DNA of 9,629 nt, from the NCBI GenBank assembly GCA_025054735.1, contig JANWZG010000121.1:1-9629 (forward strand). Direction: 5' to 3'. A program made the translations under genes and the position numbers. Origin of the DNA: Cyanobacteriota bacterium. GTDB taxonomy: Bacteria; Cyanobacteriota; Cyanobacteriia; SKYG9. The notes beneath the pieces were generated by a model. The model was not told the origin of the DNA. It saw nothing but the letters and a program-made list of their open reading frames with translations, and made no database searches. The stretch's first letter is position 1, and the number at the start of each line of letters is the position of its first letter. This document shows positions 1 to 7,396 of this stretch, one piece after another.

Positions 1-49
1 TTACAGAACACTGAGCAGCCTTCCTACCATCAACATTAGTGACTACCCT

Positions 50-3043
50 ATGCTAGAACCCTCTACCACTCAACCATCCACCACTGCTAGTTTTTCTGCT
101 GCCACAACGCCATCCCTTGCAGCCGCACCGTCCCTTAGTCAACAGTCATTCCCTGGCTTCTCTCCCTTTACCCAGCGCCACATTGGCCCCCGCGATTCTG
201 ACCTAGAAGCAATGTTAGCTGTAGTGGGCTGCACTAGTTTAGAGGAGTTGATTCAGCAAACTGTGCCTGCTAGTATTCGCCTAGATCGTCCACTCCAGCT
301 AGGAGAAGAGGGGTGCGACGAGTATGCGGCTTTGCAGCGCCTGCGGGCGATCGCAGCCCAGAACCAAGTCTATCGCTCTTTTATTGGCATGGGCTACTAC
401 AACTGTATTACCCCACCTGTAATCCAGCGCAACATTTTAGAAAATCCGGGCTGGTATACCCAATACACCCCCTATCAGCCAGAAATTGCCCAAGGGCGAT
501 TGGAAGCCTTGCTAAACTTCCAGACGATGGTGAGTGATTTAACCGCCCTGCCGATCGCCAATGCGTCCTTACTAGACGAGGGTACCGCTGCTGCCGAAGC
601 CATGACCCTCAGCTACAACGTTGTTAACGCTAAGACCAAAACCCAGCGCTACCAGTTCTTGGTCAGTGACACCTGCTTTCCCCAGACGATCGAGGTAGTC
701 AAAACTCGCGCCCTGCCCTTGGGCATCGAAGTTGTCGTTGGTGACCACAACAGCATGGCCTTGGGGGACTCGGTGTTTGGTGTATTGCTACAATATCCTG
801 CCCAAAATGGAGCTATTCACGACTATCGCCCTGTCATCGATCGTGCCCATGCAGCAGGTGCCCTGGTGATCATGGCGGCTGACTTGCTAAGCCTCACACT
901 ACTCACACCCCCTGGTGAACTAGGGGCTGACATCGCTGTGGGCAGTACCCAACGGTTTGGTGTACCCCTGGGCTACGGAGGCCCCCATGCTGCTTACTTT
1001 GCTACCAAGACAGACTACAAGCGGCAACTCCCTGGTCGGTTAGTGGGGGTCTCTAAAGATGTACACGGACAGCCTGCCTTGCGGCTAGCTCTACAAACCC
1101 GTGAGCAGCATATTCGCCGGGATAAAGCTACGAGCAATATTTGTACAGCCCAAGTGCTCCTGGCCGTGATGGCTTCTATGTATGCGGTTTATCACGGGGC
1201 TGAGGGCTTACAACGGATTGCAGAACGGGTGCATAGGCTGACTGTAGCGTTGGCCACTGGGTTACAGTCCCTAGGGTATGGGTTAGGATCCGCCAGTTAC
1301 TTTGATACGCTATGGGTGACCGTAGGTGACCAAGCAGATGCCATTATGCAGCGGGCACTTCGGCAGCGGATTAATTTGCGGCGGGTGAATGCCGGTACGA
1401 TCGGCCTCTCCCTGGATGAAACCACCACAGAGCAGGATGTGCAGGATTTGTTATCGGTATTTGCTGGCGATCGCGCGTCCGCCGTGGGCCTGGATGTTGG
1501 TCACAGCAACGGCTATTCCCCCAGGGAGTATGTCATGACACCGGCACTCCCCAAAGCTCTGCAACGAACTTCGGCCTACCTCACCCACCCTGTTTTCCAC
1601 AGCTATCGTTCAGAGACAGAATTGCTGCGCTATATCCACCGCCTGCAAAGCAAAGACCTGTCCCTTACAACGGCAATGATTCCTCTGGGATCCTGTACTA
1701 TGAAGTTGAATGCCACGGCTGAGATGATGCCTGTGACGTGGCCAGAGTTTGGACAATTGCACCCCTTCGCTCCCCTTGACCAAGCTCAAGGCTATCAGCA
1801 ACTCTTCCACCAGTTGGAGCAGTGGTTAGGGGAAATTACTGGCTTTGCCGGCATTTCCTTGCAACCAAATGCTGGCTCCCAAGGGGAATATGCAGGCTTG
1901 TTGGTGATTCGCCAGTATCACATAGCACGGGGTGAGGGGCATCGGCATGTATGTTTGATTCCACAGTCAGCCCATGGAACAAACCCGGCTAGTGCCGTTA
2001 TGGCGGGAATGCAAGTGGTACCCGTTGCCTGTGATGACCAGGGCAATATTGACGTTGCTGATCTCCACGCCAAAGCCGAGGCTCATAGTGCCAATCTGGC
2101 AGCCTTAATGGTGACCTATCCTTCCACCCATGGCGTATTTGAGGAAACAATTCGGGAAATTTGTGCCCTTATCCATGCCCATGGCGGTCAAGTCTATATG
2201 GATGGTGCCAATATGAATGCCCAAGTGGGGATCTGTCGTCCTGCAGATTTTGGGGCCGATGTTTGTCATTTGAACCTACACAAAACCTTCTGCATTCCCC
2301 ATGGTGGGGGTGGCCCAGGGGTGGGGCCGATCGGAGTTCAACCTCATTTAGTGCCTTTTCTCCCAGGGCATGGGGTAGTGCCCATGGGCAGTGAGCAGGC
2401 GATAGGAGCCGTATCGGCTGCGCCTTGGGGTAGCAGTAGCATCCTCCCCATTTCTTGGATGTACATTGTCATGATGGGGCAAGCAGGGCTGAAGCGAGCT
2501 ACGGAGGTAGCAATTCTCAATGCTAACTACATTGCTAAGCGGCTAGAACCCTACTATCCCGTACTGTATAAAGGGAGTCAGGGAAGGGTAGCCCATGAGT
2601 GCATTCTGGATTTGCGGGAGTTTAAGAAAACCGCTGATATTGACGTAGATGACATTGCCAAGCGGCTGATTGACTACGGGTTTCATGCTCCTACGGTGTC
2701 GTGGCCGGTGGCAGGCACGATGATGGTGGAGCCGACGGAGAGTGAATCGAAGCAGGAGCTAGATCGGTTCTGTGAAGCCATGATTGCTATCCGGGCAGAG
2801 ATTCAGGCTATTGCCGATGGCGTGGTTGACCGTCGTAACAATGTGCTAAAGCATGCACCCCACACGGCTGCTGACCTGTTGCGCTCAGAGTGGGATCGTC
2901 CCTACAGCCGAGAACAGGCCGCCTATCCCACATCTTGGACTCGCGCCCACAAATTCTGGGCACCCGTAGGCCGCATTGACAGCGCCTATGGCGATCGCAA
3001 CTTGGTTTGCGCGTGTTTGCCCATGGATGCCTATGGCCAATGA
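50..3043 (+). CDS. gcvP: Glycine dehydrogenase (decarboxylating), P protein of the glycine cleavage system
   Basis: The product is the PLP-dependent P protein, which decarboxylates glycine and passes the aminomethyl group to the lipoyl arm of the H protein. In cyanobacteria this serves photorespiratory glycine breakdown and one-carbon supply in the cytoplasm. At 997 residues it is the full-length single-chain form, with N- and C-terminal halves that are separate subunits in some bacteria. Visible marks are QRHIGPRDSD near residue 42, where family similarity begins; IPLGSCTMKLNA at 544-555; MDGANMNAQVG around 720-730; and the PLP-lysine segment NLHKTFCIPHGGGGPG with the lysine at about residue 745. 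The first 40 residues are Ser/Thr/Ala-rich and look poorly conserved. ATG at 50 is the only ATG before the conserved region, though the frame is open back to base 2 and no Shine-Dalgarno is visible. The gene looks intact. Identity is near certain; the exact start is less so. Confidence 0.98.
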   Translation: MLEPSTTQPSTTASFSAATTPSLAAAPSLSQQSFPGFSPFTQRHIGPRDSDLEAMLAVVGCTSLEELIQQTVPASIRLDRPLQLGEEGCDEYAALQRLRAIAAQNQVYRSFIGMGYYNCITPPVIQRNILENPGWYTQYTPYQPEIAQGRLEALLNFQTMVSDLTALPIANASLLDEGTAAAEAMTLSYNVVNAKTKTQRYQFLVSDTCFPQTIEVVKTRALPLGIEVVVGDHNSMALGDSVFGVLLQYPAQNGAIHDYRPVIDRAHAAGALVIMAADLLSLTLLTPPGELGADIAVGSTQRFGVPLGYGGPHAAYFATKTDYKRQLPGRLVGVSKDVHGQPALRLALQTREQHIRRDKATSNICTAQVLLAVMASMYAVYHGAEGLQRIAERVHRLTVALATGLQSLGYGLGSASYFDTLWVTVGDQADAIMQRALRQRINLRRVNAGTIGLSLDETTTEQDVQDLLSVFAGDRASAVGLDVGHSNGYSPREYVMTPALPKALQRTSAYLTHPVFHSYRSETELLRYIHRLQSKDLSLTTAMIPLGSCTMKLNATAEMMPVTWPEFGQLHPFAPLDQAQGYQQLFHQLEQWLGEITGFAGISLQPNAGSQGEYAGLLVIRQYHIARGEGHRHVCLIPQSAHGTNPASAVMAGMQVVPVACDDQGNIDVADLHAKAEAHSANLAALMVTYPSTHGVFEETIREICALIHAHGGQVYMDGANMNAQVGICRPADFGADVCHLNLHKTFCIPHGGGGPGVGPIGVQPHLVPFLPGHGVVPMGSEQAIGAVSAAPWGSSSILPISWMYIVMMGQAGLKRATEVAILNANYIAKRLEPYYPVLYKGSQGRVAHECILDLREFKKTADIDVDDIAKRLIDYGFHAPTVSWPVAGTMMVEPTESESKQELDRFCEAMIAIRAEIQAIADGVVDRRNNVLKHAPHTAADLLRSEWDRPYSREQAAYPTSWTRAHKFWAPVGRIDSAYGDRNLVCACLPMDAYGQ

Positions 3044-3115
3044 GCGAAAAAATCTTGTCGGTCTGGCCGGATTAGCAGTTCTACACAGTGGACAATAAAG
3101 ATCATGAAGTGCGCC

Positions 3116-3121
3116 TATAAT
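3116..3121 (+). promoter_or_regulatory. Candidate -10 box upstream of the 259-aa ORF
   Basis: A perfect TATAAT lies 41 bases before the ATG at 3163, in the 119-base gap after gcvP. The matching -35 is poor: CAATAA at 3093-3098 gives 17-bp spacing, while the better TGGACA at 3089-3094 is 21 bp away. It suggests that the downstream gene has its own promoter, but this rests on the hexamer alone. Confidence 0.35.
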
Positions 3122-3162
3122 TACGCCATTTCTCCTATTGTTATTGACCCGGTTGAGTGCCT

Positions 3163-3942
3163 ATGTCAACCCAGCAACTGCCCATTACTGCTCTCCAGAA
3201 AGTCCGGCAATTTATCCGCAGTGGGTTGACGGTGCCCGCGTCAGAAAACAACCCGCCTCAACTGTCCTTTGAAGACGATTTGCCAGAGCCAGAGTCGTTA
3301 GATGCCCTAAGTGACCTGTTCAAGTTTGCAGGAGTATCTGCAACTACAAATTCGCGTTCAGGGGCAACGGGTCGCTGGTTAGTGAGTGTGGTTAATCCGG
3401 GCGCAATTCTGGCAAAACTGCCTGGGTTGGAGTTGAAGCCGGGCTGGCGGTTAGTCAGCTACCTCTATCGCGAGGCTGATCACGGTCTGGGGGTGTGTTG
3501 GGCCGTTGCCGAGACACATAGCAGCACTGCTAACCTAGAAGCAGCCCTAGTGGGCTGTAAAACCCAAGACCAACTGCCTATCCCAGAGGGGGCGCTGGGT
3601 AATTTCATGGATGCCATCACGGGCGATCGTTCGGTGCGTTCTTTTGCCATTGCTTCGATGTTTTATCGTGAAATCAAGGAGTTTGGTGCCCTGGGTAATT
3701 TGCAGGATTGGACGCATCATCATCTGATTGCCACTGTGCCTGGTAAGGTGAACTGGCAATGGCAAGGTGACATTCCCAAGAACCTCGCCCCCAAGGTGAG
3801 AACCTTCCCCGATGGGCGGGCAGCGCTAGAATTCTTTACCTGTCGGGTGGTTGCTCCAATCGCCATCTATCGCCATATTGACCTGTATTTGCCCGACAGC
3901 TACCGTGCTAATGGCATGAGTCAGGCAATTGCCACGGTTTAG
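3163..3942 (+). CDS. Uncharacterised soluble protein, probably conserved in cyanobacteria
   Basis: This 259-residue protein matches no family I recognise. It has no signal peptide, membrane helix, cysteine cluster or nucleotide-binding motif. The first 60 residues are polar and probably flexible, with an acidic stretch (FEDDLPEPESLD) near 40-50. Residues 65-259 look like a folded domain rich in aromatic and beta-type sequence, with WRLVSYLYREADHGLG around 95-110, an HHH near 190 and a hydrophobic C-terminal portion ending near YLPDSYRANG. I prefer the ATG at 3163. A GTG at 3157, two codons earlier in the same frame, is possible; neither has a clear Shine-Dalgarno. The even codon use, the length, and the position between two conserved genes on the same strand argue for a real gene. 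Its function cannot be deduced from its neighbours. Confidence 0.85.
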   Translation: MSTQQLPITALQKVRQFIRSGLTVPASENNPPQLSFEDDLPEPESLDALSDLFKFAGVSATTNSRSGATGRWLVSVVNPGAILAKLPGLELKPGWRLVSYLYREADHGLGVCWAVAETHSSTANLEAALVGCKTQDQLPIPEGALGNFMDAITGDRSVRSFAIASMFYREIKEFGALGNLQDWTHHHLIATVPGKVNWQWQGDIPKNLAPKVRTFPDGRAALEFFTCRVVAPIAIYRHIDLYLPDSYRANGMSQAIATV

Positions 3943-3961
3943 TCATGCCTAGAAAGGTATT

Positions 3962-3985
3962 AATAGCATCAATAGCTATCAATAG
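3962..3985 (+). repeat. Phased short direct repeats (AATAG) upstream of priA
   Basis: AATAG occurs three times at 3962, 3971 and 3981. The last two copies are part of a longer repeat, ATCAATAG, at 3968-3975 and 3978-3985, exactly 10 bp apart. The block ends 13 bases before the TATACT at 3999. Roughly one-helical-turn spacing next to a promoter is the arrangement expected of an activator or repressor site, but the units are short and could be chance. Confidence 0.35.
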
Positions 3986-3998
3986 TAACGCTACCGTG

Positions 3999-4004
3999 TA
4001 TACT
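3999..4004 (+). promoter_or_regulatory. Candidate -10 box for priA
   Basis: TATACT matches the sigma-70 type -10 consensus at five of six positions and lies 20 bases before the GTG start of priA. No good -35 is present at 16-18 bp; the nearest is TATCAA at 3977-3982, inside the direct repeats. Transcription from about 4011 would leave only about 13 leader bases before GTG 4024, or about 112 before ATG 4123. Confidence 0.35.
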
Positions 4005-4023
4005 GTAGAAAGGCTGTTCACTA

Positions 4024-6729
4024 GTGGTAGCTCACATTGCCCTCTTCCGCAACCACTTGCTCACAGCAGGAACGGGTTCTAAGCCTGACTGGATCTACGA
4101 TCAACGCCCAGAGAATTGGTATATGGATGTTACCCCTGATTGCTACTCTGCCCAGTCCCTAGACCTTGGAACTGAAGGACACTGTCACGCTGCTGACCAG
4201 CCTACCCCTAAGGGCTGGGTGGATGTCCTGGTGGATTGTCCCGGTGCTCAAGGTCTGTATATCTACGCTGTGCCACCCCATCTTACGGTGCAACCTGGGG
4301 ATATTTTGACCGTTCCCTTCGGTGCCCAACAGGTGGGGGCAATCGCGGTGCATCGGCGATCGTCACCCCCCGTTGACCTAGAGGCAAGCCAAATTCGCTG
4401 GGTTGAGGAGGTTGTGAGTCAGGGCTTTTTTCCCGCTGATTATTGGACATTGCTACGCCAAGTTGCGGACTACTATTGCACACCCCTGATGCAGGTGATT
4501 CGTGTAGCACTGCCCCCTGGACTGTTACGGCGATCGCAGCGCCGCATCCGTCAAGTGACTGCTCCTAGCCTCCAAAACAGTCCCCAAACTACCCCAGCTC
4601 AACACCTGTTGGCCGCCCTTGCCCAGAGTAAAACCAGAGATTTGACCTGGCAGTTTCTTCAACAACGGGTGCGGGGTGCGGCTTCAGGACTACGGGAACT
4701 ACAGCAGTTGGGATTGGTAGAAAGCTACCTAGCCATGCCGTCGCCAGTACGCCCCAAGTTGCAGCAGGCAGTTACCCTGACTACAACCCTAGGGCAAGCA
4801 CCGTTAAGCCCCCGCCAGCAAGAAGTGCTGGAAGTTTTGAAAGCTAAGGGAGGTGAGCTATGGATGACAGAATTGTTGCAACTGTGCCGGGTCAGTGCTT
4901 CGGTGGTCAAAACCTTGGCCCACAAAGGGTATGTGGTGATTCAGCCCCGGGAACTGCTGCGATCGGAGGTCAACCCTGTCTTGCCTAGGGATCAGCCCAA
5001 GCTCCTCAATGCTGATCAGAGGCAAGCTGTAGCAACCATTACAAGTCTGTCTGGCTATGCCCAGGTGCTGTTGCATGGAGTTACGGGTTCCGGCAAAACA
5101 GAGGTCTATCTGCAGGCGATCGCCCCGGTGCTCAGTCGGCAACAATCCGTTCTGATTCTCGTCCCTGAAATTGGCCTGACCCCCCAGTTAACTGATCGCC
5201 TTCGCCAGCGCTTTGCTCCCAGTTCCCTCTTGCTTTACCACAGTGGCTTAGCCGATGGTGAACGTTACGACACCTGGCGACAAATGCTGCAACCTAACCC
5301 CCGGATTGTTCTAGGCACACGCTCGGCCATTTTTGCCCCCCTGACCAACCTAGGGCTAATCATTCTAGATGAAGAGCATGATGACAGCTTCAAGCAAGAC
5401 CAACCTGCTCCCTGTTACCATGCCCGCACCGTTGCTCAATGGCGTGCTGCCCTGGCTAACTGTCCCTTGGTGTTGGGTTCTGCCACACCCTCCCTAGAAA
5501 GTTGGGTTGCCTGTGGTGGCCCAGGGATTTTACCTTTGCCATCAACCTCGTCCCTAGAGCATGCTGCTGCTGTGTCAGTTTCCCAGGCTAGTCCCCCAGC
5601 CCTAGGCAGTGACCGAGGGCTGCGCTGCTACCTATCTCTGCCCAAGCGCATCCACGATCGTCCCCTACCACCCATGACCGTGGTAGATATGCGCCAGGAA
5701 TTTCAGCAGGGTAACCGTTCAATCTTTAGTCGTCAGTTGCAACAGGCCCTGATCGAACTGCAAGCCAACCGTCAGCAGGGCATTCTCTTCATCCATCGGC
5801 GAGGACATAGCACCTTTGTAGCCTGCCGCAACTGTGGCTACGTTCTGGACTGTCCCCACTGTGATGTTTCCCTAGCCTATCACCACACCCATGCCCAGGC
5901 ATCCCCGTTACTGCGTTGTCACTACTGCAACTTTACCCAGCTCCATCCTTCCCATTGTCCCCAGTGCAACTCCCCCTACCTCAAGCACTTTGGCAGTGGC
6001 ACTCAGCGGGTCGTGCAGGAGTTAGCACGGCTACTACCCGATCTGCGCTGTCTCCGGTACGACAGTGACACCACTCGTACCAAAGGTGCTCACCGTGCCC
6101 TGATGAGCCAGTTTGCCCAGGGCGATGCCGATGTGTTGGTAGGCACCCAAATGCTCACCAAAGGGATTGATCTGCCCCAAGTGACCCTAGTGGGCATCTT
6201 GGCGGCTGATGGCTTGCTACATCTAGCAGATTACCGAGCTAGTGAGCGATCGTACCAGACCCTGACCCAAGTAGCCGGACGCTCAGGGCGAGGAGACCAC
6301 CCTGGCCAAGTCATCCTCCAAACCTATAACCCCGATCATCCCGTTATTCGTGCTGTGCAACGGCAGTGCTATGCAGCATTTGCCGAGGCTGAGCTAGCCA
6401 TGCGCGCTAGCTTTCACTACCCCCCCCTGGCACAATTGGCCCTAGTGCGACTCAGTAGCCCTAATCCCACGGCAGTAGAAGTGACCGCCCATCGCTGTGC
6501 TGACCTATTGCAGGCTAGCCTTGGCCCACAGCCCAACTGTCAAATCATGGGGGCAGTGCCCGCGCCGATTCTGCGGGTTGCCGATCGCTACCGCTGGCAA
6601 ATCTTAATCAAGTGCTGGGGATCAGCAAACCTCTCATCGTTACTAGCAGCAGCGATGGAACCATTGCGGGCAGCCTGCCCAACCTCGGTTAGTTTCACGA
6701 TTGATATTGACCCCCTACACCTAGGCTAA
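4024..6729 (+). CDS. priA: Primosomal protein N', replication-restart helicase PriA
   Basis: PriA is a 3'-to-5' superfamily 2 helicase that recognises stalled or collapsed replication forks and starts reloading of the replicative helicase. The N-terminal DNA-binding region begins near VDVLVDCPGAQGLYIY (about residue 67). The Walker A motif GSGKT has its lysine at 358, and the DEEH box is at 449-452. Eight zinc-binding cysteines are present as four pairs: 601/604, 610/613, 632/635 and 645/648. Late helicase motifs follow as GTQMLTKGIDLPQVTLVG and QVAGRSGRG. The C-terminus FTIDIDPLHLG looks like a normal PriA end. At 901 residues it is longer than E. coli PriA (732), through about 65 poorly conserved N-terminal residues and an insertion at about 498-533. 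The start is uncertain: GTG 4024 has AAGG ten bases upstream, while ATG 4123 would give 868 residues and keep every recognisable domain. Confidence 0.97.
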   Translation: MVAHIALFRNHLLTAGTGSKPDWIYDQRPENWYMDVTPDCYSAQSLDLGTEGHCHAADQPTPKGWVDVLVDCPGAQGLYIYAVPPHLTVQPGDILTVPFGAQQVGAIAVHRRSSPPVDLEASQIRWVEEVVSQGFFPADYWTLLRQVADYYCTPLMQVIRVALPPGLLRRSQRRIRQVTAPSLQNSPQTTPAQHLLAALAQSKTRDLTWQFLQQRVRGAASGLRELQQLGLVESYLAMPSPVRPKLQQAVTLTTTLGQAPLSPRQQEVLEVLKAKGGELWMTELLQLCRVSASVVKTLAHKGYVVIQPRELLRSEVNPVLPRDQPKLLNADQRQAVATITSLSGYAQVLLHGVTGSGKTEVYLQAIAPVLSRQQSVLILVPEIGLTPQLTDRLRQRFAPSSLLLYHSGLADGERYDTWRQMLQPNPRIVLGTRSAIFAPLTNLGLIILDEEHDDSFKQDQPAPCYHARTVAQWRAALANCPLVLGSATPSLESWVACGGPGILPLPSTSSLEHAAAVSVSQASPPALGSDRGLRCYLSLPKRIHDRPLPPMTVVDMRQEFQQGNRSIFSRQLQQALIELQANRQQGILFIHRRGHSTFVACRNCGYVLDCPHCDVSLAYHHTHAQASPLLRCHYCNFTQLHPSHCPQCNSPYLKHFGSGTQRVVQELARLLPDLRCLRYDSDTTRTKGAHRALMSQFAQGDADVLVGTQMLTKGIDLPQVTLVGILAADGLLHLADYRASERSYQTLTQVAGRSGRGDHPGQVILQTYNPDHPVIRAVQRQCYAAFAEAELAMRASFHYPPLAQLALVRLSSPNPTAVEVTAHRCADLLQASLGPQPNCQIMGAVPAPILRVADRYRWQILIKCWGSANLSSLLAAAMEPLRAACPTSVSFTIDIDPLHLG

Positions 6730-6749
6730 GAATCCCCACGCAGGAGCCG

Positions 6750-6766
6750 GTCATGATTATCATGAC
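6750..6766. repeat. 17-bp perfect palindrome with one central base
   Basis: GTCATGATTATCATGAC has 8-bp arms around a single T, 20 bases after the priA stop. It resembles an operator in form. However, it falls inside the FGE remnant, where it is read as part of the sequence between GALTDGTAWLT and RLLRGDS, so it may be a relic of coding sequence without present function. Confidence 0.45.
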
Positions 6767-6779
6767 TAGTTAACCAAGC

Positions 6780-6800
6780 GGTGCCATCAGTGAGGGCACC
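6780..6800 (+). terminator. Weak hairpin downstream of priA
   Basis: GGTGCC and GGCACC can pair as a 6-bp GC-rich stem around a 9-base loop, 50 bases after the priA stop. No U-run follows on the + strand (ctagtaattg), so this is not a classic intrinsic terminator. It also overlaps the FGE remnant, which weakens the case for a selected structure. Confidence 0.2.
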
Positions 6801-6863
6801 CTAGTAATTGTTGTGGCAGTGATCCATACACCATTCCCACACGTTACCGTGCGGACCATACTA

Positions 6864-6995
6864 TCTTCTAGTATCTGCTGGGATAGCAGGTGGCTGTAAT
6901 CGGTCGATCGCACCAAATTTCCTCACTTTAGACAAGGCTTCAACAATGCTCATAACGATGCTCAGCAATCTTAATCATTCCTTCGCATCAGCGCT
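6864..6995. other. Intergenic stretch between the FGE remnant and the promoter
   Basis: No gene is visible. The minus-strand frame of the FGE remnant stays open here from an ATG at 6953 (MSIVEALSKVRKFGAIDRL) for 30 codons to the TAG at 6861. It may be older decayed coding sequence, but family likeness is too weak to call. A small hairpin, CTGCT/AGCAG, lies at 6875-6889. Confidence 0.4.
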
Positions 6996-7024
6996 TTGCT
7001 GAGTTTCTGAGAAGCTGTTACAAT
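6996..7024 (+). promoter_or_regulatory. Sigma-70 type promoter for the 115-aa ORF
   Basis: TTGCTG (6996-7001) and TACAAT (7019-7024) are separated by exactly 17 bp, each close to the housekeeping consensus. Transcription would begin near 7031, just before the ATG at 7036 and the TTG at 7049. It is the best-looking promoter in the window, and it supports a real + strand transcript here. Confidence 0.5.
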
Positions 7025-7048
7025 CATTCATAATTATGTCAATGTTGA

Positions 7049-7396
7049 TTGATACGCAATGACATTGATGTCCATAGCGTTAGCAATCAAGCGGCGTTAG
7101 TACTTGTTTACCCAGGCTTAACTCCCATGGCTCTAGCATCACTACTTGTTATTGCGTTGGTAAGCTGGTCGCTACACCTGATGACCCAAGCATTAGAGCG
7201 GCAAGAGTTTTCCCTCATGCTAGCGGGTTGCTTGGTTGCTGCCTCAGCCGCTGCCACGGTTGGTGTATGTTTTCTGATGGGCAACTACTTTGACTATGTT
7301 AGCCATTTGCCTTCTGTTTCGCCTGTAGTGGATGATGCTGCTAACTCTGCACTGTGGTTGGTGCAAGTTGACGATGCCGAACTACTACCTAACTAA
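7049..7396 (+). CDS. Small predicted membrane protein, unknown function, start uncertain
   Basis: The frame encodes up to 115 residues and opens directly after a TGA at 7046-7048, with TTG as its first codon. Two hydrophobic segments, at about 26-47 (MALASLLVIALVSWSLHL) and 56-77 (LMLAGCLVAASAAATVGVCF), are joined by a short charged loop, QALERQEF. A polar, acidic tail ends in DDAELLPN. This suggests a two-helix inner- or thylakoid-membrane protein; I do not recognise a family. ATG 7127 (residue 27) is the only in-frame ATG early enough to keep the first helix, and would give 89 residues. The better-looking ATG at 7036 is in another frame and stops after eight codons. A promoter-like sequence lies just upstream. 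The hydrophobic pattern and promoter favour a real gene, though a frameshifted N-terminus is possible. Confidence 0.6.
   Translation: MIRNDIDVHSVSNQAALVLVYPGLTPMALASLLVIALVSWSLHLMTQALERQEFSLMLAGCLVAASAAATVGVCFLMGNYFDYVSHLPSVSPVVDDAANSALWLVQVDDAELLPN

Larger units (their letters stand above)
6726..6863 (-). pseudogene. Decayed C-terminal fragment of a formylglycine-generating enzyme (FGE-sulfatase/SUMF1) domain
   Basis: Read on the minus strand from 6860, one frame gives YGPHGNVWEWCMDHCHNNY, a TAG stop at 6801-6803, then GALTDGTAWLT, and at the end RLLRGDS and TAG at 6726-6728. This follows the order and spacing of the FGE-sulfatase signature, roughly GLYDMHGNVWEWC, then DNYEGAPTDGSAW, then RLLRGGSW. 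The codon before the first Tyr is TAG at 6861-6863, where the family usually has Leu. The three TAGs therefore sit at expected Leu, Glu/Gln and Trp positions, and two (TTG to TAG, TGG to TAG) are one base from the expected codon. The same frame stays open upstream to about 6950 with only weak family likeness. The downstream part of the domain is absent: priA begins there on the other strand with a normal C-terminus. Intact domains of this type are common in cyanobacteria, where many are not true sulfatase activators. I infer a dead remnant. Confidence 0.8.

Noticed and set aside
1..49. The tail of an upstream gcvH gene
   Set aside because: Two of the three + strand frames stop within this stretch, and the longer one, ending QPSYHQH, does not resemble an H-protein C-terminus.
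4858..5145. A 95-residue minus-strand ORF inside priA
   Set aside because: It lies antisense to the region leading into the PriA Walker A motif and has no recognisable protein features.
6750..6766. A regulator operator at the 17-bp palindrome downstream of priA
   Set aside because: It lies after priA and within the FGE remnant, far from any promoter, so it is kept only as a repeat and not called an operator.
6861..6953. A 30-codon minus-strand ORF, MSIVEALSKVRKFGAIDRL onward, as a small protein gene
   Set aside because: It runs into the TAG in frame with the FGE remnant, has no promoter or Shine-Dalgarno, and is more simply decayed sequence.
6730..7048. A tRNA or structured RNA in the priA downstream gap
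   Set aside because: No cloverleaf, T-loop GGTTCRA or CCA end could be found on either strand; the visible hairpins are short and overlap the coding remnant.
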